Positions 40,671 through 50,453 are shown, counted from the stretch's first letter. The stretch is 64,000 bases of DNA from Sediminibacillus dalangtanensis (GCF_017792025.1 NZ_CP046956.1:3472001-3536000), one strand, 5' to 3'. The notes: generated from the sequence alone by a model not told the origin. Program-made: numbers and translations.

Positions 40671-41816
40671 TTAAATTTGAAACGAAGCAGGACGGTCCTT
40701 TGTTTGTCCAAAATAGTAGCGGATTGCTTCCGCTATTCTGGCTGAGCCTTGTCCATCTCCATATGGATTGGACGCTTTGGCCATTAGAGCATGGGCTTTT
40801 TCATCTGATAGTAGTTCATTGGCCAGACGGAAGATGTTGTCTTCATCCGTTCCGGCGAGCTTCAATGTTCCGGCCTGGATACCTTCCGGGCGTTCGGTGG
40901 TATCGCGGAGGACTAGAACCGGAACCCCGAGAGATGGTGCTTCTTCCTGGATCCCTCCGGAATCCGTCAAAATCAGATGGGCGTGGGCCGCGAAATTATG
41001 AAAGTCGACCAAACCGAGGGGTTCAATCAGTTTTACTCGCTCATCATTTCCGAGTATTTCAACGGCCGTTTCCCTGACTGCCGGGTTCAAGTGTACCGGG
41101 TAGACAACCTGAACATCATCATGCGCTTCGACGAGCCGCTTGATGGCACGAAACATTTGCTGCATATTACTACCCAAGTTTTCCCGTCGATGGGCAGTCA
41201 TCAGCACTAACCGTTTACCGTTAAGCTCATCGAGTGTCGGGCTCTTATAATCATCTGCAATCGTTGTTTTCAAAGCATCGATTGCTGTATTCCCTGTAAC
41301 AAACACCCTCTCTTCCGGCTTGTTTTCCTGGAGCAAGTTTTGTTTCGCCTGTTCTGTCGGGGAAAAATGCAAGTCGGCCATGACCCCTGTCAACTGTCTG
41401 TTTATTTCTTCCGGATAAGGAGAGTATTTGTTCCATGTCCGAAGCCCTGCCTCAACGTGTCCTACGGCAGTTTGATTATAATAGGCAGCCAATGAAGCGG
41501 CAAAGGTTGTAGTCGTATCTCCATGCACGAGCACGATATCTGGATTAGTCTGTTTGATTACATCATCAAGGCCTTCAAGTGCTCTGGTCGTAATTTGAGC
41601 CAGCGTTTGCCGTGATTTCATGATATTCAAATCGAAATCGGGTGTAATCCCGAAAATATCCAGAACCTGATCAAGCATTTCCCTGTGTTGGGCAGTCACG
41701 GTCACAATCGTTTCGAATTGCTCGGGACGTTTATTGAGTTCCAGGACAAGCGGCGCCATTTTTACCGCTTCCGGTCGGGTACCGAAAATCGTCATTACCT
41801 TGATCGGCTTTGTCAT
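40671..41816 (-). CDS. mnaA: UDP-N-acetylglucosamine 2-epimerase (MnaA/WecB)
   Basis: 381 residues. Interconverts UDP-GlcNAc and UDP-ManNAc, supplying ManNAc for the teichoic acid linkage unit (the step after TagO). The N-terminal KVMTIFGTRPEAVKMAPL motif, the substrate-binding VHGDTTTTFAASLAAYY, HVEAGLRT, TAHRREN and DSGGIQEEAPSLGVPVLVLRDTTERPE are all present. ATG 41816 has AGGAGAAA upstream. It begins 26 bp after upp and is probably cotranscribed with it. Confidence 0.95.
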   Translation of the reverse strand: MTKPIKVMTIFGTRPEAVKMAPLVLELNKRPEQFETIVTVTAQHREMLDQVLDIFGITPDFDLNIMKSRQTLAQITTRALEGLDDVIKQTNPDIVLVHGDTTTTFAASLAAYYNQTAVGHVEAGLRTWNKYSPYPEEINRQLTGVMADLHFSPTEQAKQNLLQENKPEERVFVTGNTAIDALKTTIADDYKSPTLDELNGKRLVLMTAHRRENLGSNMQQMFRAIKRLVEAHDDVQVVYPVHLNPAVRETAVEILGNDERVKLIEPLGLVDFHNFAAHAHLILTDSGGIQEEAPSLGVPVLVLRDTTERPEGIQAGTLKLAGTDEDNIFRLANELLSDEKAHALMAKASNPYGDGQGSARIAEAIRYYFGQTKDRPASFQI

Positions 41817-41841
41817 GGTCGTTTCTCCTGACCTTTCGGGT

Positions 41842-42471
41842 TTATTTTGTACCAAATAGCCGGTCACCTGCATCCCCTAGTCCTGGTACGATATAGCCTT
41901 TTTCGTCTAGTTTTTCATCCAAAGCAGCCAGGTAAATATCGACATCAGGGTGTTCCTGCTTAATGACTTCCACACCTTCCGGGGCAGCAATCAAGCACAT
42001 TAATTTAATATTCTTCGCTCCGCGCTTTTTCAAGGAGTGAATCGCATCGTTTGCAGACCCGCCAGTGGCCAACATGGGATCGATGACGATTAGTTCTCGT
42101 TCTTCGATATCGGATGGCAGCTTGATGTAATATTCTACTGGCTTCAATGTTTCCGGGTCACGATATAGGCCTACATGCCCGACTTTAGCTGCAGGAATTA
42201 AACGAAGGATCCCGTCGACCATTCCGAGTCCTGCACGAAGAATCGGAACCAGGCCGATTTTCTTTCCGCTCAATGTTTTTGCTTTTGCTTTGGTTACAGG
42301 AGTATCAATCGTAATTTCTTCTACAGGCAGATCTCTGGTGATTTCAAAGGCCATTAATCCGGCAACTTCATCTACCAGTTCGCGAAATTCTTTTGTCCCT
42401 GTACTATTCTTACGTATGTAGGTTAACTTGTGTTGAATCAATGGATGATCCAGTACATATACATTTCCCAC
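41842..42471 (-). CDS. upp: Uracil phosphoribosyltransferase
   Basis: 209 residues. Makes UMP from uracil and PRPP (pyrimidine salvage). The PRPP motif is [14 protein letters not shown] and the uracil-binding end is [18 protein letters not shown]. The start is GTG 42471 ([20 protein letters not shown]) with AAAGGAG ten bases upstream. An open stretch of 54 codons further upstream is not part of the family. Confidence 0.97.
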   Translation of the reverse strand: MGNVYVLDHPLIQHKLTYIRKNSTGTKEFRELVDEVAGLMAFEITRDLPVEEITIDTPVTKAKAKTLSGKKIGLVPILRAGLGMVDGILRLIPAAKVGHVGLYRDPETLKPVEYYIKLPSDIEERELIVIDPMLATGGSANDAIHSLKKRGAKNIKLMCLIAAPEGVEVIKQEHPDVDIYLAALDEKLDEKGYIVPGLGDAGDRLFGTK

Positions 42472-42610
42472 GTTCCGATCACTCCTTTGTATTTTTGCAT
42501 CCTTAAAATTGTACTGAAAAAACAGCCAGCTTTCAAGGGAACATGTCATTCCATGTCGATGTTTTTCCGGTTTCATACAAAAACCATCACCACGCCGGAT
42601 GATGGACCGA

Positions 42611-42853
42611 TTATTGTTGAGTGTCTTTTTCATGGATGACTTCCATTATTTTTTGTTTTATTTCAAGCCTGCATTCGGCCGATAGTGGATCCTGACGAGG
42701 ATCGATATGCCGGCCGCGAACCAGAAAACCGTCATACGTAAATAGATCGTTAAATTCTCGTTGCTGTGCAGCGTCATATCCTTTGATATGCAGGTTGTAG
42801 CCATCGGCTGTTTCAATCACTCCACCAATCGATACAACGTTCTTCTCATTCAT
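42611..42853 (-). CDS. Small uncharacterised protein
   Basis: 80 residues ([36 protein letters not shown]...). Soluble, mixed charge, ends [15 protein letters not shown]. No signal, TM helix or motif I recognise. TAGGAGGG lies eight bases before the ATG, which supports a real gene. It lies between glyA and upp, where B. subtilis has no counterpart that I recall. The fold is probably a short beta sheet followed by a helix. Confidence 0.65.
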   Translation of the reverse strand: MNEKNVVSIGGVIETADGYNLHIKGYDAAQQREFNDLFTYDGFLVRGRHIDPRQDPLSAECRLEIKQKIMEVIHEKDTQQ

Positions 42854-43261
42854 GGTATAACCCTCCTAGCAACGGTATACCCTAAACCGGCCACTCTTAA
42901 AAGGGAACTTTCCTAGTGGAACACAGAAAAAATTCTCTGTTGCCCTCAGCAATTCGAATATAGGAAGGACAACAACTGTCAGCCTATAGATTGTCTGTAT
43001 AGAAGTAACCCAGCCTTTATGCAACGTCATCATTCAATAGGGAAAACCTCTCTGGAATCGAAGTAACCCACCAAACGGATGCAAGATACGCGGAGTCCAG
43101 CGGGAAGAGCACGAGCTGAAGATCCACTTGGTTAAGCGGTTTTCTTGCCAAAGTAAGCTGTAGCCGTGGAAAGCCAAGTGCCTTGCCGGATTGGCTACCA
43201 GCATCACCATCTTGCGAAAATGAGAACAGTTTATTATTGTTCATTCCCTGAAAAAAACTAA
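42854..43261. other. Intergenic region upstream of the small uncharacterised gene
   Basis: No gene. About 43088-43190 (GCGGAGTCCAGCGGGA...AGCTGAAGATCC...GTGGAAAGCC) looks like a decayed copy of the GC-rich stem-loop family. It shares short blocks only, so that assignment is tentative. A 102-codon minus frame crossing it is rejected. Confidence 0.4.
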
Positions 43262-43311
43262 AAAGAAAAACCGAACGGTTCGAATACTTTCGTTTCGAAT
43301 CATCGTTCGAT
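43262..43311 (-). terminator. Terminator after glyA
   Basis: Nested hairpin: CGAACG / CGTTCG outer arms and an inner TTCGAA..TTCGAA (43271-43309). It is followed on the minus strand by TTTTTCTTTTT. Confidence 0.7.
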
Positions 43312-43356
43312 TTATCTTTGGTCACTATGCTTTTGTCCCAGTCACTTGGTTATGCA

Positions 43357-44592
43357 TTATTGATACAGTGGGAACTTATCAGTCAATGCTTTTACTCGAT
43401 CCTTCGCTTCTTGCAATTTCGCTTCGTCGTCATGATGCTTTAGCGTAAAAGCGATGATGGAGCCTAATTCATCCATTTCTTCAAGTCCGAAGCCTCGGCT
43501 AGTTACAGCTGCTGTACCGATCCGGACACCAGAAGTCACGAACGGACTTTCGGGATCAAATGGAATTGTATTTTTGTTGGTGGTCAATCCGACTTCATCC
43601 AATGCTTCTTCCGCAACTTTCCCTGTCAATTCCAGGCCGCGCACGTCCAATAGCAGCAAATGGTTGTCCGTACCGCCGGAGACAATGCGGATATCCTCCT
43701 TTTGCAACGCTTCACCGAGTCGTTTTGCGTTATTGATGATTTGTTGGGAATACGTTTTGAAATCTTCCTGGAGTGCTTCTTTGAATGCCATGGCTTTTGC
43801 CGCGATGACATGCATCAATGGACCACCCTGCATTCCCGGGAATACGGACTTATCGATTTTTTTGGCGTATTCTTCTTTGCAAAGAATCATACCGCCGCGA
43901 GGGCCACGCAAGGTTTTGTGCGTAGTCGTCGTAACAAAATCAGCATATGGAACCGGATTGGGATGAAGGCCTGTCGCTACCAGGCCGGCAATGTGCGCCA
44001 TGTCGACCATTAAGTAAGCACCGACTTCGTCCGCGATTTCGCGGAACTTTTCGAAATCAATCGTACGTGGATAAGCACTGGCACCGGCAACAATCAATTT
44101 TGGCTTTAACTCTTTCGCTTTGGCACGAACACTGTCGTAGTCGATCTGTTCTGTTTCTTTGTCAACGCCGTATTCTTCAAATTTATAAAGCTTCCCGCTG
44201 AAATTGACAGGGCTGCCATGGGTAAGGTGGCCGCCGTGGCTAAGGTTCATCCCAAGCACCGTGTCACCGAGTTCCAAGACCGAAAAATATACGGCCATAT
44301 TGGCCTGTGCACCGGAATGCGGTTGAACATTCGCATGATCGGCACCAAACAGCTGCTTGGCACGGTCGCGGGCAAGGTTTTCTGCCACATCGACATATTC
44401 ACAACCACCATAATAGCGGCGTCCCGGATACCCTTCCGCATATTTATTGGTCAATACAGATCCTTGTGCCTCCATAACCGCTTCGGAGACAAAATTTTCC
44501 GATGCAATTAATTCAATTTTGTCGTTCTGCCGTTTTCTTTCGTTTTCAATTGCTTGGAAAAGCTCTTGATCCTTTTGTTTCACATGTTCCAT
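43357..44592 (-). CDS. glyA: Serine hydroxymethyltransferase
   Basis: 411 residues. PLP enzyme converting serine and tetrahydrofolate to glycine and methylene-THF. The PLP Lys motif is [13 protein letters not shown]. Substrate motifs are SENFVSEAV near the N-terminus and [18 protein letters not shown]. Gene order glyA-upp is as in B. subtilis, with one small extra gene between them. Confidence 0.98.
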   Translation of the reverse strand: MEHVKQKDQELFQAIENERKRQNDKIELIASENFVSEAVMEAQGSVLTNKYAEGYPGRRYYGGCEYVDVAENLARDRAKQLFGADHANVQPHSGAQANMAVYFSVLELGDTVLGMNLSHGGHLTHGSPVNFSGKLYKFEEYGVDKETEQIDYDSVRAKAKELKPKLIVAGASAYPRTIDFEKFREIADEVGAYLMVDMAHIAGLVATGLHPNPVPYADFVTTTTHKTLRGPRGGMILCKEEYAKKIDKSVFPGMQGGPLMHVIAAKAMAFKEALQEDFKTYSQQIINNAKRLGEALQKEDIRIVSGGTDNHLLLLDVRGLELTGKVAEEALDEVGLTTNKNTIPFDPESPFVTSGVRIGTAAVTSRGFGLEEMDELGSIIAFTLKHHDDEAKLQEAKDRVKALTDKFPLYQ

Positions 44593-44779
44593 TGCCGTAT
44601 TCCCCCTTGATTTGTCGGAAATTGTTTGGTAAGGGTTTTGAGCTTTCGGACAACGTGCAGCAAAAACAGGCTGGCAAGGGACTGCCCGCTTCCCCTTTAC
44701 AGCTCTGCTTCATTTTTTTCCATTACATGCACCGACTTGTTTTTCGCTCTGCCCCTGTCTATCAAAATAGTAACATGTA

Positions 44780-45346
44780 TCAGTCGCAGAATACACCCGA
44801 ATCGTCTTGCGGATAGACAGCCCGTTCGCCGCCAATTAATTTCGGACGAGTCCGTGCCATCGTTACCCTTGCATTTCCGACAGCACGCTGCTTAAAGCGC
44901 AAGGGAACCGCTACCTTGCGTAAGTGCATCCCGATCATGGTTTCCCCAATATCGAGACCAGCATCGGCGGAAATCGTTTCGGCAAGCACAGGCTGACTCA
45001 TTTGTTTGTAAGCATAAGCCGCCATGGAACCTCCCGCTTTCGGGACAGGAACTGCTGTCACTTGTTGGTAGCCACGTTGGATCAATGTATCCTGTTCTAC
45101 AACAAGGGAACGGTTCAAATGCTCACAGCATTGAAAAGCCAACTGAACCCCGGCCTCCCGTTGCAGCCGCTGCAGTTCAGCAAAAATGACTGCGGCCACT
45201 TCCTCACTTCCAGAAGTGCCGATACGCTTCCCGGCTACCTCGCTAGTGGAACAGCCGACAACAAACAACTGCCCCTTCCGCAAATAACCGGAAGCCAGCC
45301 ACTCATCGACAATCGCACGTATCTCCTGTTTCAATTGATCCACCAT
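44780..45346 (-). CDS. ywlG: YwlG family protein (TIGR01440)
   Basis: 188 residues. Matches the YwlG/DUF436 family by length, by motifs (FVVGCSTSEVAGKRIGT, FQCCEHLNRSLVVE, VPKAGGSMAAYAY, DAGLDIGETMIGMHLR, RPKLIGGERAVY) and by position between rpiB and glyA. The Cys and His residues are strongly conserved-looking, suggesting an enzyme, but the reaction is unknown. AGGAGG lies 11 bases before the ATG. Confidence 0.9.
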   Translation of the reverse strand: MVDQLKQEIRAIVDEWLASGYLRKGQLFVVGCSTSEVAGKRIGTSGSEEVAAVIFAELQRLQREAGVQLAFQCCEHLNRSLVVEQDTLIQRGYQQVTAVPVPKAGGSMAAYAYKQMSQPVLAETISADAGLDIGETMIGMHLRKVAVPLRFKQRAVGNARVTMARTRPKLIGGERAVYPQDDSGVFCD

Positions 45347-45383
45347 AATGCACCCAGCCTCCTGTCTAAAAAAGGGTAATCAA

Positions 45384-45397
45384 GGGGACTGTCCCCC
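45384..45397. repeat. Solitary REP core between rpiB and ywlG
   Basis: GGGGACTGTCCCC with one extra C, 13 bases from the rpiB stop. No inverted partner within 150 bp. Confidence 0.7.
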
Positions 45398-45409
45398 ATC
45401 TCTTTAGTA

Positions 45410-45859
45410 CTAAAGGGTTTCGTTTGTCTCATATTCGGTGATTTTTCCGATTCTGTTGGCGTGCCGACCTGCCTGGAAGTCTGTCTCCAGCCAGGTTTTG
45501 ACGATTTCTCGAGCGAGTCCCGCTCCGATCACCCGTTCACCCATCGTGATCATATTCGAATCGTTGTGTTCACGGGTCGCCTTGGCACTGAATACATCGT
45601 GGACGAGTGCAGCCCGGATGCCCTTCACTTTATTAGCTGATATCGACATGCCGATCCCTGTTCCGCAAATAAGGATGCCTTTGTCAAATTCCCCGCTGGC
45701 CACCCGTTCAGCAGCAGGAATCCCATAGTCCGGGTAGTCCACCGACTCCTCACAGTCACAGCCCATGTCTTCGAATTCTATGTGCATTTCCTCGAGGAGT
45801 GAGCCGATTTCCTTGCGCAGGTTCACTCCCCCATGGTCGGAGGCTAAAATCACTTTCAT
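45410..45859 (-). CDS. rpiB: Ribose-5-phosphate isomerase B (RpiB/LacAB family)
   Basis: 149 residues. Isomerises ribose 5-phosphate and ribulose 5-phosphate. Motifs are ILASDHGGVNLRKEIG, DYPDYG, the active-site GILICGTGIGMSISANKVKGIRAALVHD (Cys base, Thr/Gly anion hole) and REHNDSNMITMGERVIG. It lies between ywlE (plus an mcp) and ywlG, as ywlF does in B. subtilis. Confidence 0.95.
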   Translation of the reverse strand: MKVILASDHGGVNLRKEIGSLLEEMHIEFEDMGCDCEESVDYPDYGIPAAERVASGEFDKGILICGTGIGMSISANKVKGIRAALVHDVFSAKATREHNDSNMITMGERVIGAGLAREIVKTWLETDFQAGRHANRIGKITEYETNETL

Positions 45860-45862
45860 TTT

Positions 45863-47221
45863 TTACGCTCCCTTCTCCATTTTTGTGGTCATTCGTACTG
45901 GTTGCTTCAGAGGGACAACTTCTTCTTCTTTTATTTTGAACTGGTGAATTTCCTTGTTTAATACTTTGGCTTGATCTTCCAATGAGGCGGCAAGCTGTTC
46001 GACACTCGCGATGACAGCAGACTGCTCATTGATGATTGCCGTCATTTCCTCTGCGCTGGCGGAAGTTTCCTCCGCAATGGCCGAAACCTCTTGTGACTCA
46101 ACCGACGTTTTTTGAATAGCCTGCAGCTGTTCGTCTACCAGCTGGGAAATCTCCTCGATGGTGGAAACAACCTCATTTATGGATACAGACATCGTATTGA
46201 TCGCTGCATTGGTTTCTTCGCCTTTTTCCGCCTCTGTCCGGGCGAACGTGACCTGCTCGGTGATTTGATTGACAACCTGTTGTACATCGGTCTGAATGTT
46301 GGCGATAAGCTCGGAAATCCCTTGTACAGCCTGTGTACTTTGGTCGGCAAGCTTTCTCACTTCTTCTGCCACCACAGCAAATCCCTTTCCATGTTCCCCT
46401 GCACGTGCTGCTTCAATGGATGCGTTCAAAGCAAGGAGGTTCGTCTGTTCTGAAATATCCCCAACCATACCGATAATATTCTCGACTTCCTGGGCGTTCT
46501 TTTCCAGACGGGTAACATCTTCCAGAGAATTTTCCTGCTCCTGAGCCAATGACTGAATGCCTGAAACTAGTCTATGTATGACCGTCTTACTATCACTTAG
46601 CTTTGCAACCATGTCTTGGGAATTTTTCCGGGATTGGTCGGCTTTGTTCTGGACTTGCTGAGCCAATCTGGTCGATGCTTCGATCGATTCAGCCGTGTTT
46701 TGGATCGAATTCGATGAATTTTCCGCTCCGGCAGAAATATGCTGGATCGCCTCTTCGATTTCTTTCGTTTGCGCGGCGGCACGCGAAGAAACCGTTTTGA
46801 TTTGTTCTACTTTATCGTTGGTTTTGGCAAAGTTGTTTTCGATTTTAAGAATGATTTGCTTCAAACTGCCAAGCATTGTATTGAACGCAAACGACAGGGA
46901 ATGGATTTCGTCCTTGGACTTGGGAAGCTCCACTTCCTTCGTCAGATTCCCCTGTGCTGCTTCAACAGCCACTGATTCAAGCCTGGTCAACGGGCGAGTG
47001 ATAAAACCGGCCGCTGCATAGGCCAAGATGCCGGACCAGATGATTCCAAGGGCCAAGGTGGCCATGACGAACCAAAATTCTGAAATAGGAACAAAGGTTT
47101 GAATGTAATCATATAAAAGATACATGAATACGGCGCTGATCGAATAGGTAATTAGGGCAAGCAAAGTCGTGAACAAAACCAATTTCCAGCGCAAACTGCC
47201 TTTTTTCGTCTTTTCTTCCAT
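45863..47221 (-). CDS. Methyl-accepting chemotaxis protein without extracellular sensor domain
   Basis: 452 residues. Two TM helices (about 14-36 and 50-72) are joined by only about a dozen residues, so there is no ligand-binding ectodomain. A HAMP domain (about 72-125) and the cytoplasmic coiled coil follow, with the signalling tip [37 protein letters not shown]. Flanking methylation regions are Glu/Gln rich. It may sense membrane or cytoplasmic state, or work in mixed arrays. I chose ATG 47221, seven bases after GGAGG; an ATG one codon earlier is also possible. It is not present at this locus in B. subtilis. It ends three bases before rpiB begins. Confidence 0.93.
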   Translation of the reverse strand: MEEKTKKGSLRWKLVLFTTLLALITYSISAVFMYLLYDYIQTFVPISEFWFVMATLALGIIWSGILAYAAAGFITRPLTRLESVAVEAAQGNLTKEVELPKSKDEIHSLSFAFNTMLGSLKQIILKIENNFAKTNDKVEQIKTVSSRAAAQTKEIEEAIQHISAGAENSSNSIQNTAESIEASTRLAQQVQNKADQSRKNSQDMVAKLSDSKTVIHRLVSGIQSLAQEQENSLEDVTRLEKNAQEVENIIGMVGDISEQTNLLALNASIEAARAGEHGKGFAVVAEEVRKLADQSTQAVQGISELIANIQTDVQQVVNQITEQVTFARTEAEKGEETNAAINTMSVSINEVVSTIEEISQLVDEQLQAIQKTSVESQEVSAIAEETSASAEEMTAIINEQSAVIASVEQLAASLEDQAKVLNKEIHQFKIKEEEVVPLKQPVRMTTKMEKGA

Positions 47222-47323
47222 CATATTCCCTCCACTTTTCCGATGCACAAATCAAAACGGGTTACTCCCGGTACCATTTGAGCCGGGCTCTCCCAGTTGC
47301 CACACCTTTATTTACTTGCTTCT

Positions 47324-47932
47324 TTATCTATTGTCTATCTTTTTGGCCAGTAGTTCAATATACTTTTCGATTTCCTGCAAAGTTTCTTGATACGTGTTCA
47401 AATTTCCGCCAAAAGGGTCGGATATGTCGAAATCCGGCAGGCTTGCCTCCAGCTGCTGGATGTGGTTGATTTCTTGTTTTAAATGAAGATGGAGTTCTGT
47501 ATCAAGCTTGTGCGGATCTACGGTTTTGCCCTTCTCTTTCATGAATCTTGCCCGTTTTTCCTCCAGATCGGCATAGGCTTTTTTTAGCTGGTCCCAAGTA
47601 TCCCCGTCTCCCTCCAATACATATTCCTTCAGGGTATACAGCTTTTCACTGAAAGAAGGGTATTGCATGGCAAGGGATTGTTTATGCTGCGAGGTCATGG
47701 TCAGTACTAGGTCTGCCCAGTTTAGCAGCTGTACTGTCACCGGCTGCGATTGGTGGTCCAGATTGATGTTCTTTTTCCCCAATACCTCGATCGTACTGTG
47801 GGACGCCTGCTGTCCAGCACCAGCAAAAATCCCGGCAGACTGGACTTCAACGCCCGGCAACTTGTCCCGCAGCAGTGCTTCCGCCATTGGGCTTCTGCAT
47901 GTATTTCCCGTGCAAACAAACAATATCTTCAT
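47324..47932 (-). CDS. ywlE: Protein arginine phosphatase YwlE, with an internal insertion
   Basis: 202 residues. Low-molecular-weight phosphatase fold. The P-loop VCTGNTCRSPMAEAL has Cys7, Arg13 and Thr11; Thr11 is the residue that favours phosphoarginine over phosphotyrosine. It would reverse McsB arginine phosphorylation. The general-acid loop is DISDPFGG. B. subtilis YwlE is about 150 residues. The extra 50 residues form a charged, helical insertion (about 115-165, LKKAYADLEEKRARFMKEKG...) just before the general-acid loop. The start is ATG 47932 with TTGGAGG upstream. Confidence 0.92.
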   Translation of the reverse strand: MKILFVCTGNTCRSPMAEALLRDKLPGVEVQSAGIFAGAGQQASHSTIEVLGKKNINLDHQSQPVTVQLLNWADLVLTMTSQHKQSLAMQYPSFSEKLYTLKEYVLEGDGDTWDQLKKAYADLEEKRARFMKEKGKTVDPHKLDTELHLHLKQEINHIQQLEASLPDFDISDPFGGNLNTYQETLQEIEKYIELLAKKIDNR

Positions 47933-48102
47933 CTTTTTACCTCCAACTAGGAAAGGAACAGGTATTCCGGCGCTGTCCTTCCTTCCAATATTACTAATGA
48001 TATCATACCTTTTTTCTTGCCCCATTATATCATTTAGCACGACATTCCCTATGGAAAACTTTCTGTTTAAAAAATTGAGGACTGAATATGATCGTTTTTT
48101 TG

Positions 48103-48342
48103 GGACAAAAGCGCAAGCGCCAGTTTAAAGGAGTACAGGCTAGAGCCGCCACGTCCTGTGGCAACGCCTGCATGACCCACATCGTTTGGGCCTCCGACAA
48201 GCTTAAGAACAGCCTCGGCGTGGCGCTTATTGCCACACAGAGGGTGGGCTTAAGACCTCGAGGGGGTAGGCGCTGGAGCTGGACGTGGCTGTTTCAGCCA
48301 ATAATGATCCACAGTCAATTAAATTTATCATTTCCTATACAA
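48103..48342. repeat. 240-bp structured dispersed element, copy 2
   Basis: Second copy of the element at 13924-14163, same orientation and length. Shared blocks include GGACAAAAGCGCAAGCGCC, TTTAAAGGAGTACAGGCTA, GCAACGCCTGCATGA, CCTCCGACA, CTGGAGCTGGACGTGGCT and AGCCAATAATGATCCACAG. The long stem is less perfect here (CTTAAG...CCTC / GAGG...CTTAAG), but the inner GTGGC / GCCAC loop stem is kept. It directly abuts the mntP terminator. Confidence 0.85.
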
Positions 48343-48343
48343 C

Positions 48344-48380
48344 AAAAAAAAGCCGTCTGCCGTGTAATCGGCAGACAGCC
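48344..48380 (-). terminator. Terminator after mntP
   Basis: Stem GCTGTCTGCC / GGCAGACGGC (48352-48361, 48370-48379; one wobble pair), then TTTTTTTT on the minus strand. Confidence 0.85.
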
Positions 48381-48393
48381 TGGTTCGCTCTGA

Positions 48394-48948
48394 CTAACCA
48401 AAAATAATTTTCAACCCAAATGCACACAAGATGCTTCCGCCCAGAAGTTCGCTGTAAACCCCCATCAGACCTCTAGCTTTTCTTCCAAGTAGCAAGCCGG
48501 ACCAAGTCAATACCGCACTGAACCATCCGAACAAGACAATGGCCAGAAAAGTGCGGACACCAGACATCCCCAAGCTCAAGCCAACCGAAAAACTATCCAG
48601 ACTGACGCTGATTGAAAATAATATAAGTCCTGCACCAATCGGCTTGATCAGCTTTTTATCTTCCTGGTTGAAGGAGGATAAAAGCATCTGCACACCGAGT
48701 GCGAACAATAGCAGTCCACTCCCCAAAATTGCGAACCCCTCGATTTTGGTGGAAATAAATTTTCCCACCCCGATTCCCATAAACGGCATCAACATATGAA
48801 ACAGACCAACTGTGACGCCGATAATAAAAATCCGTTTCAGCCTCAAGGCCTGCATCCCCATCCCAAGACCAACAGAAAATGCATCCATCCCCAAAGCCGC
48901 AGCCATAAAAATCAACGAAATATACTCGCCGATATTCACACCAGACAT
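48394..48948 (-). CDS. mntP: Manganese exporter MntP
   Basis: 184 residues, six TM helices arranged as two repeats. Each repeat starts with a conserved acidic motif: AALGMDAFSVGLGMG in the first half and SVSLDSFSVGLSLG in the second (the Asp residues bind Mn2+). Exports Mn(II). Position between ywlC and ywlE matches ywlD. In B. subtilis the gene is under MntR and manganese control; no MntR box or yybP-ykoY riboswitch was recognised upstream, where the REP array lies instead. Confidence 0.93.
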   Translation of the reverse strand: MSGVNIGEYISLIFMAAALGMDAFSVGLGMGMQALRLKRIFIIGVTVGLFHMLMPFMGIGVGKFISTKIEGFAILGSGLLLFALGVQMLLSSFNQEDKKLIKPIGAGLILFSISVSLDSFSVGLSLGMSGVRTFLAIVLFGWFSAVLTWSGLLLGRKARGLMGVYSELLGGSILCAFGLKIIFG

Positions 48949-49072
48949 CCCGCCAACCCCTCTCCGGACATGCTATTCCACTATATGCCAAAGAGACAAG
49001 GTATATTACCCAGAATTGGACAGGGGGGATAGACAGAGAATACCGGAGTCAACCTGGGGGGCAGATCATATC

Positions 49073-49367
49073 GGGGTCAGTCCCCACAGCTGGCCAAACC
49101 CTGCCATAACTTTGATTTTGAATTAATTGGGGACTGACCCCAAAATTGCTGATCTGATCGGCCAGTACCATTCGGGGACTGTCCCTCGACTCAAAAAAAC
49201 CTTGATAGACGAGTAAATGCGCCAAAACAACCGGCTTTCAAAGCGTGTTTGGGGACTGTCCCCAACATACCGGTTCGGCCGCTACATTCGGTAGTTGAAT
49301 CAAAGGAGGGACTGTCCCCTCAATCCAACCAGATGAGTGCTGTTCTGGGTTTGGGGACTGTCCCTCC
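49073..49367. repeat. Array of six REP cores between ywlC and mntP
   Basis: Cores at 49073-49085, 49129-49141, 49174-49186, 49251-49263, 49307-49319 and 49353-49365. The first two are an inverted pair (GGGGTCAGTCCCC / GGGGACTGACCCC). The other four are all GGGGACTGTCCC(C/T) in the same orientation. Spacings between core starts are 56, 45, 77, 56 and 46 bp. The spacers are not similar to each other by eye. It fills the 443-bp gap downstream of ywlC; no gene is present. Confidence 0.85.
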
Positions 49368-49391
49368 TGCTTTTCTGTTCCTCCTGCTTTT

Positions 49392-50453
49392 TTAGAGTTG
49401 GTTGATTTTTTTGGTTGCTGCTTTTTGGAGGCGGTTCATGATTGCCTGTCCGACGCCTGTTTCCGGGAATGTTTCGCAGAGAATGATGTCGACATCTGAT
49501 TTTTTGAATGAGCGCAGAGCGTCGTATAAATGTGCTGCCACTTCATTCAGGTTATCCCGCGAGCCGCATACATTGACATGATCTGCGTTCAATTCGGCCG
49601 CCAATTCTTCGCTGGCGATTACCCCGACTTTATCCCCGGCCTGGAGATGTGCATCAATTTGCGCCTGCATAAAGGCGGGATCTCCGTCCACAAGCCACAT
49701 CGGCGCATCCGGGGCATAATGTGTGTACTTCATGCCTGGTGCGCGCGGTTTATCTACAGCTCCGTCCTCAGGTAGTTCTCCTCTATCAGACGCAAGTGCC
49801 GGATCGATCATAACACTTCCCACGACTTCTTCGAGCTGCTCCCGGGTCACCCCGCCAGGACGTAAAATAATCGGCATTTCTCCGGTGCAATCCACCACGG
49901 TCGATTCGACGCCGACTCCTGTCGATCCGCCATCCAGGAGTCCGGCAATTTTGCCTTGCAGGTCATCATATACATGTTCTGCTGTGGTCGGGCTGGGCCG
50001 GCCGGACTTATTGGCGCTTGGTGCCGCCAGCGGAAGCCGACAAGCTCGAAGAAGCGCTTGAGCCACCGGATGGTCTGGAATGCGCACCCCAATTGATGGA
50101 AGTCCTGCCGTTACATTTTCCGCAATTGTGCCGTTGCTTTTCAAAATCAGCGTCAATGGACCTGGGGTAAAGGATGACAATAGCTTTTCGGCAACTTCCG
50201 GTACTTCTGCTACATAATCATCGACTTGATTACGGTCCGCTATATGGACAATCAACGGATTATCAGATGGACGCCCTTTCGCCCGGAATATTTTATCCAC
50301 GGCATCTGCTTCTTTTGCATTCGCTCCCAAACCGTAGACTGTTTCTGTCGGAAAAGCCACTACTTGATTTTTGTCCAGCAAGGCTGACGCTTCCTCAATT
50401 GCCGGGTCTGTTTCTCTAGTTATTTGATCGATTTTCCATACCTTTGTATCCAT
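49392..50453 (-). CDS. ywlC: L-threonylcarbamoyladenylate synthase YwlC (Sua5 type)
   Basis: 353 residues. Makes threonylcarbamoyl-AMP from Thr, bicarbonate and ATP for t6A37 modification of tRNAs. N-terminal YrdC domain (1-210) with VAFPTETVYGLGANA, KGRPSDNPLIVHI, PGPLTLIL, GVRIPDHPVA and PSANKSGRPSPT. A linker and a C-terminal Sua5 domain (about 240-350) follow. It could start at ATG 50453 or the GTG just before it (50456); both follow AAAGGAG. No gene for a Sua5 partner is adjacent. Confidence 0.95.
   Translation of the reverse strand: MDTKVWKIDQITRETDPAIEEASALLDKNQVVAFPTETVYGLGANAKEADAVDKIFRAKGRPSDNPLIVHIADRNQVDDYVAEVPEVAEKLLSSFTPGPLTLILKSNGTIAENVTAGLPSIGVRIPDHPVAQALLRACRLPLAAPSANKSGRPSPTTAEHVYDDLQGKIAGLLDGGSTGVGVESTVVDCTGEMPIILRPGGVTREQLEEVVGSVMIDPALASDRGELPEDGAVDKPRAPGMKYTHYAPDAPMWLVDGDPAFMQAQIDAHLQAGDKVGVIASEELAAELNADHVNVCGSRDNLNEVAAHLYDALRSFKKSDVDIILCETFPETGVGQAIMNRLQKAATKKINQL

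Noticed and set aside
43271..43310. CGAACGGTTCG taken as a second SOS box
   Set aside because: The spacer is one base instead of four, and the sequence is part of the glyA terminator stem.
49073..49367. CRISPR array
   Set aside because: The repeated unit is only 13 bp and palindromic, orientation is mixed, spacers vary from 32 to 64 bp, and no cas genes are present.
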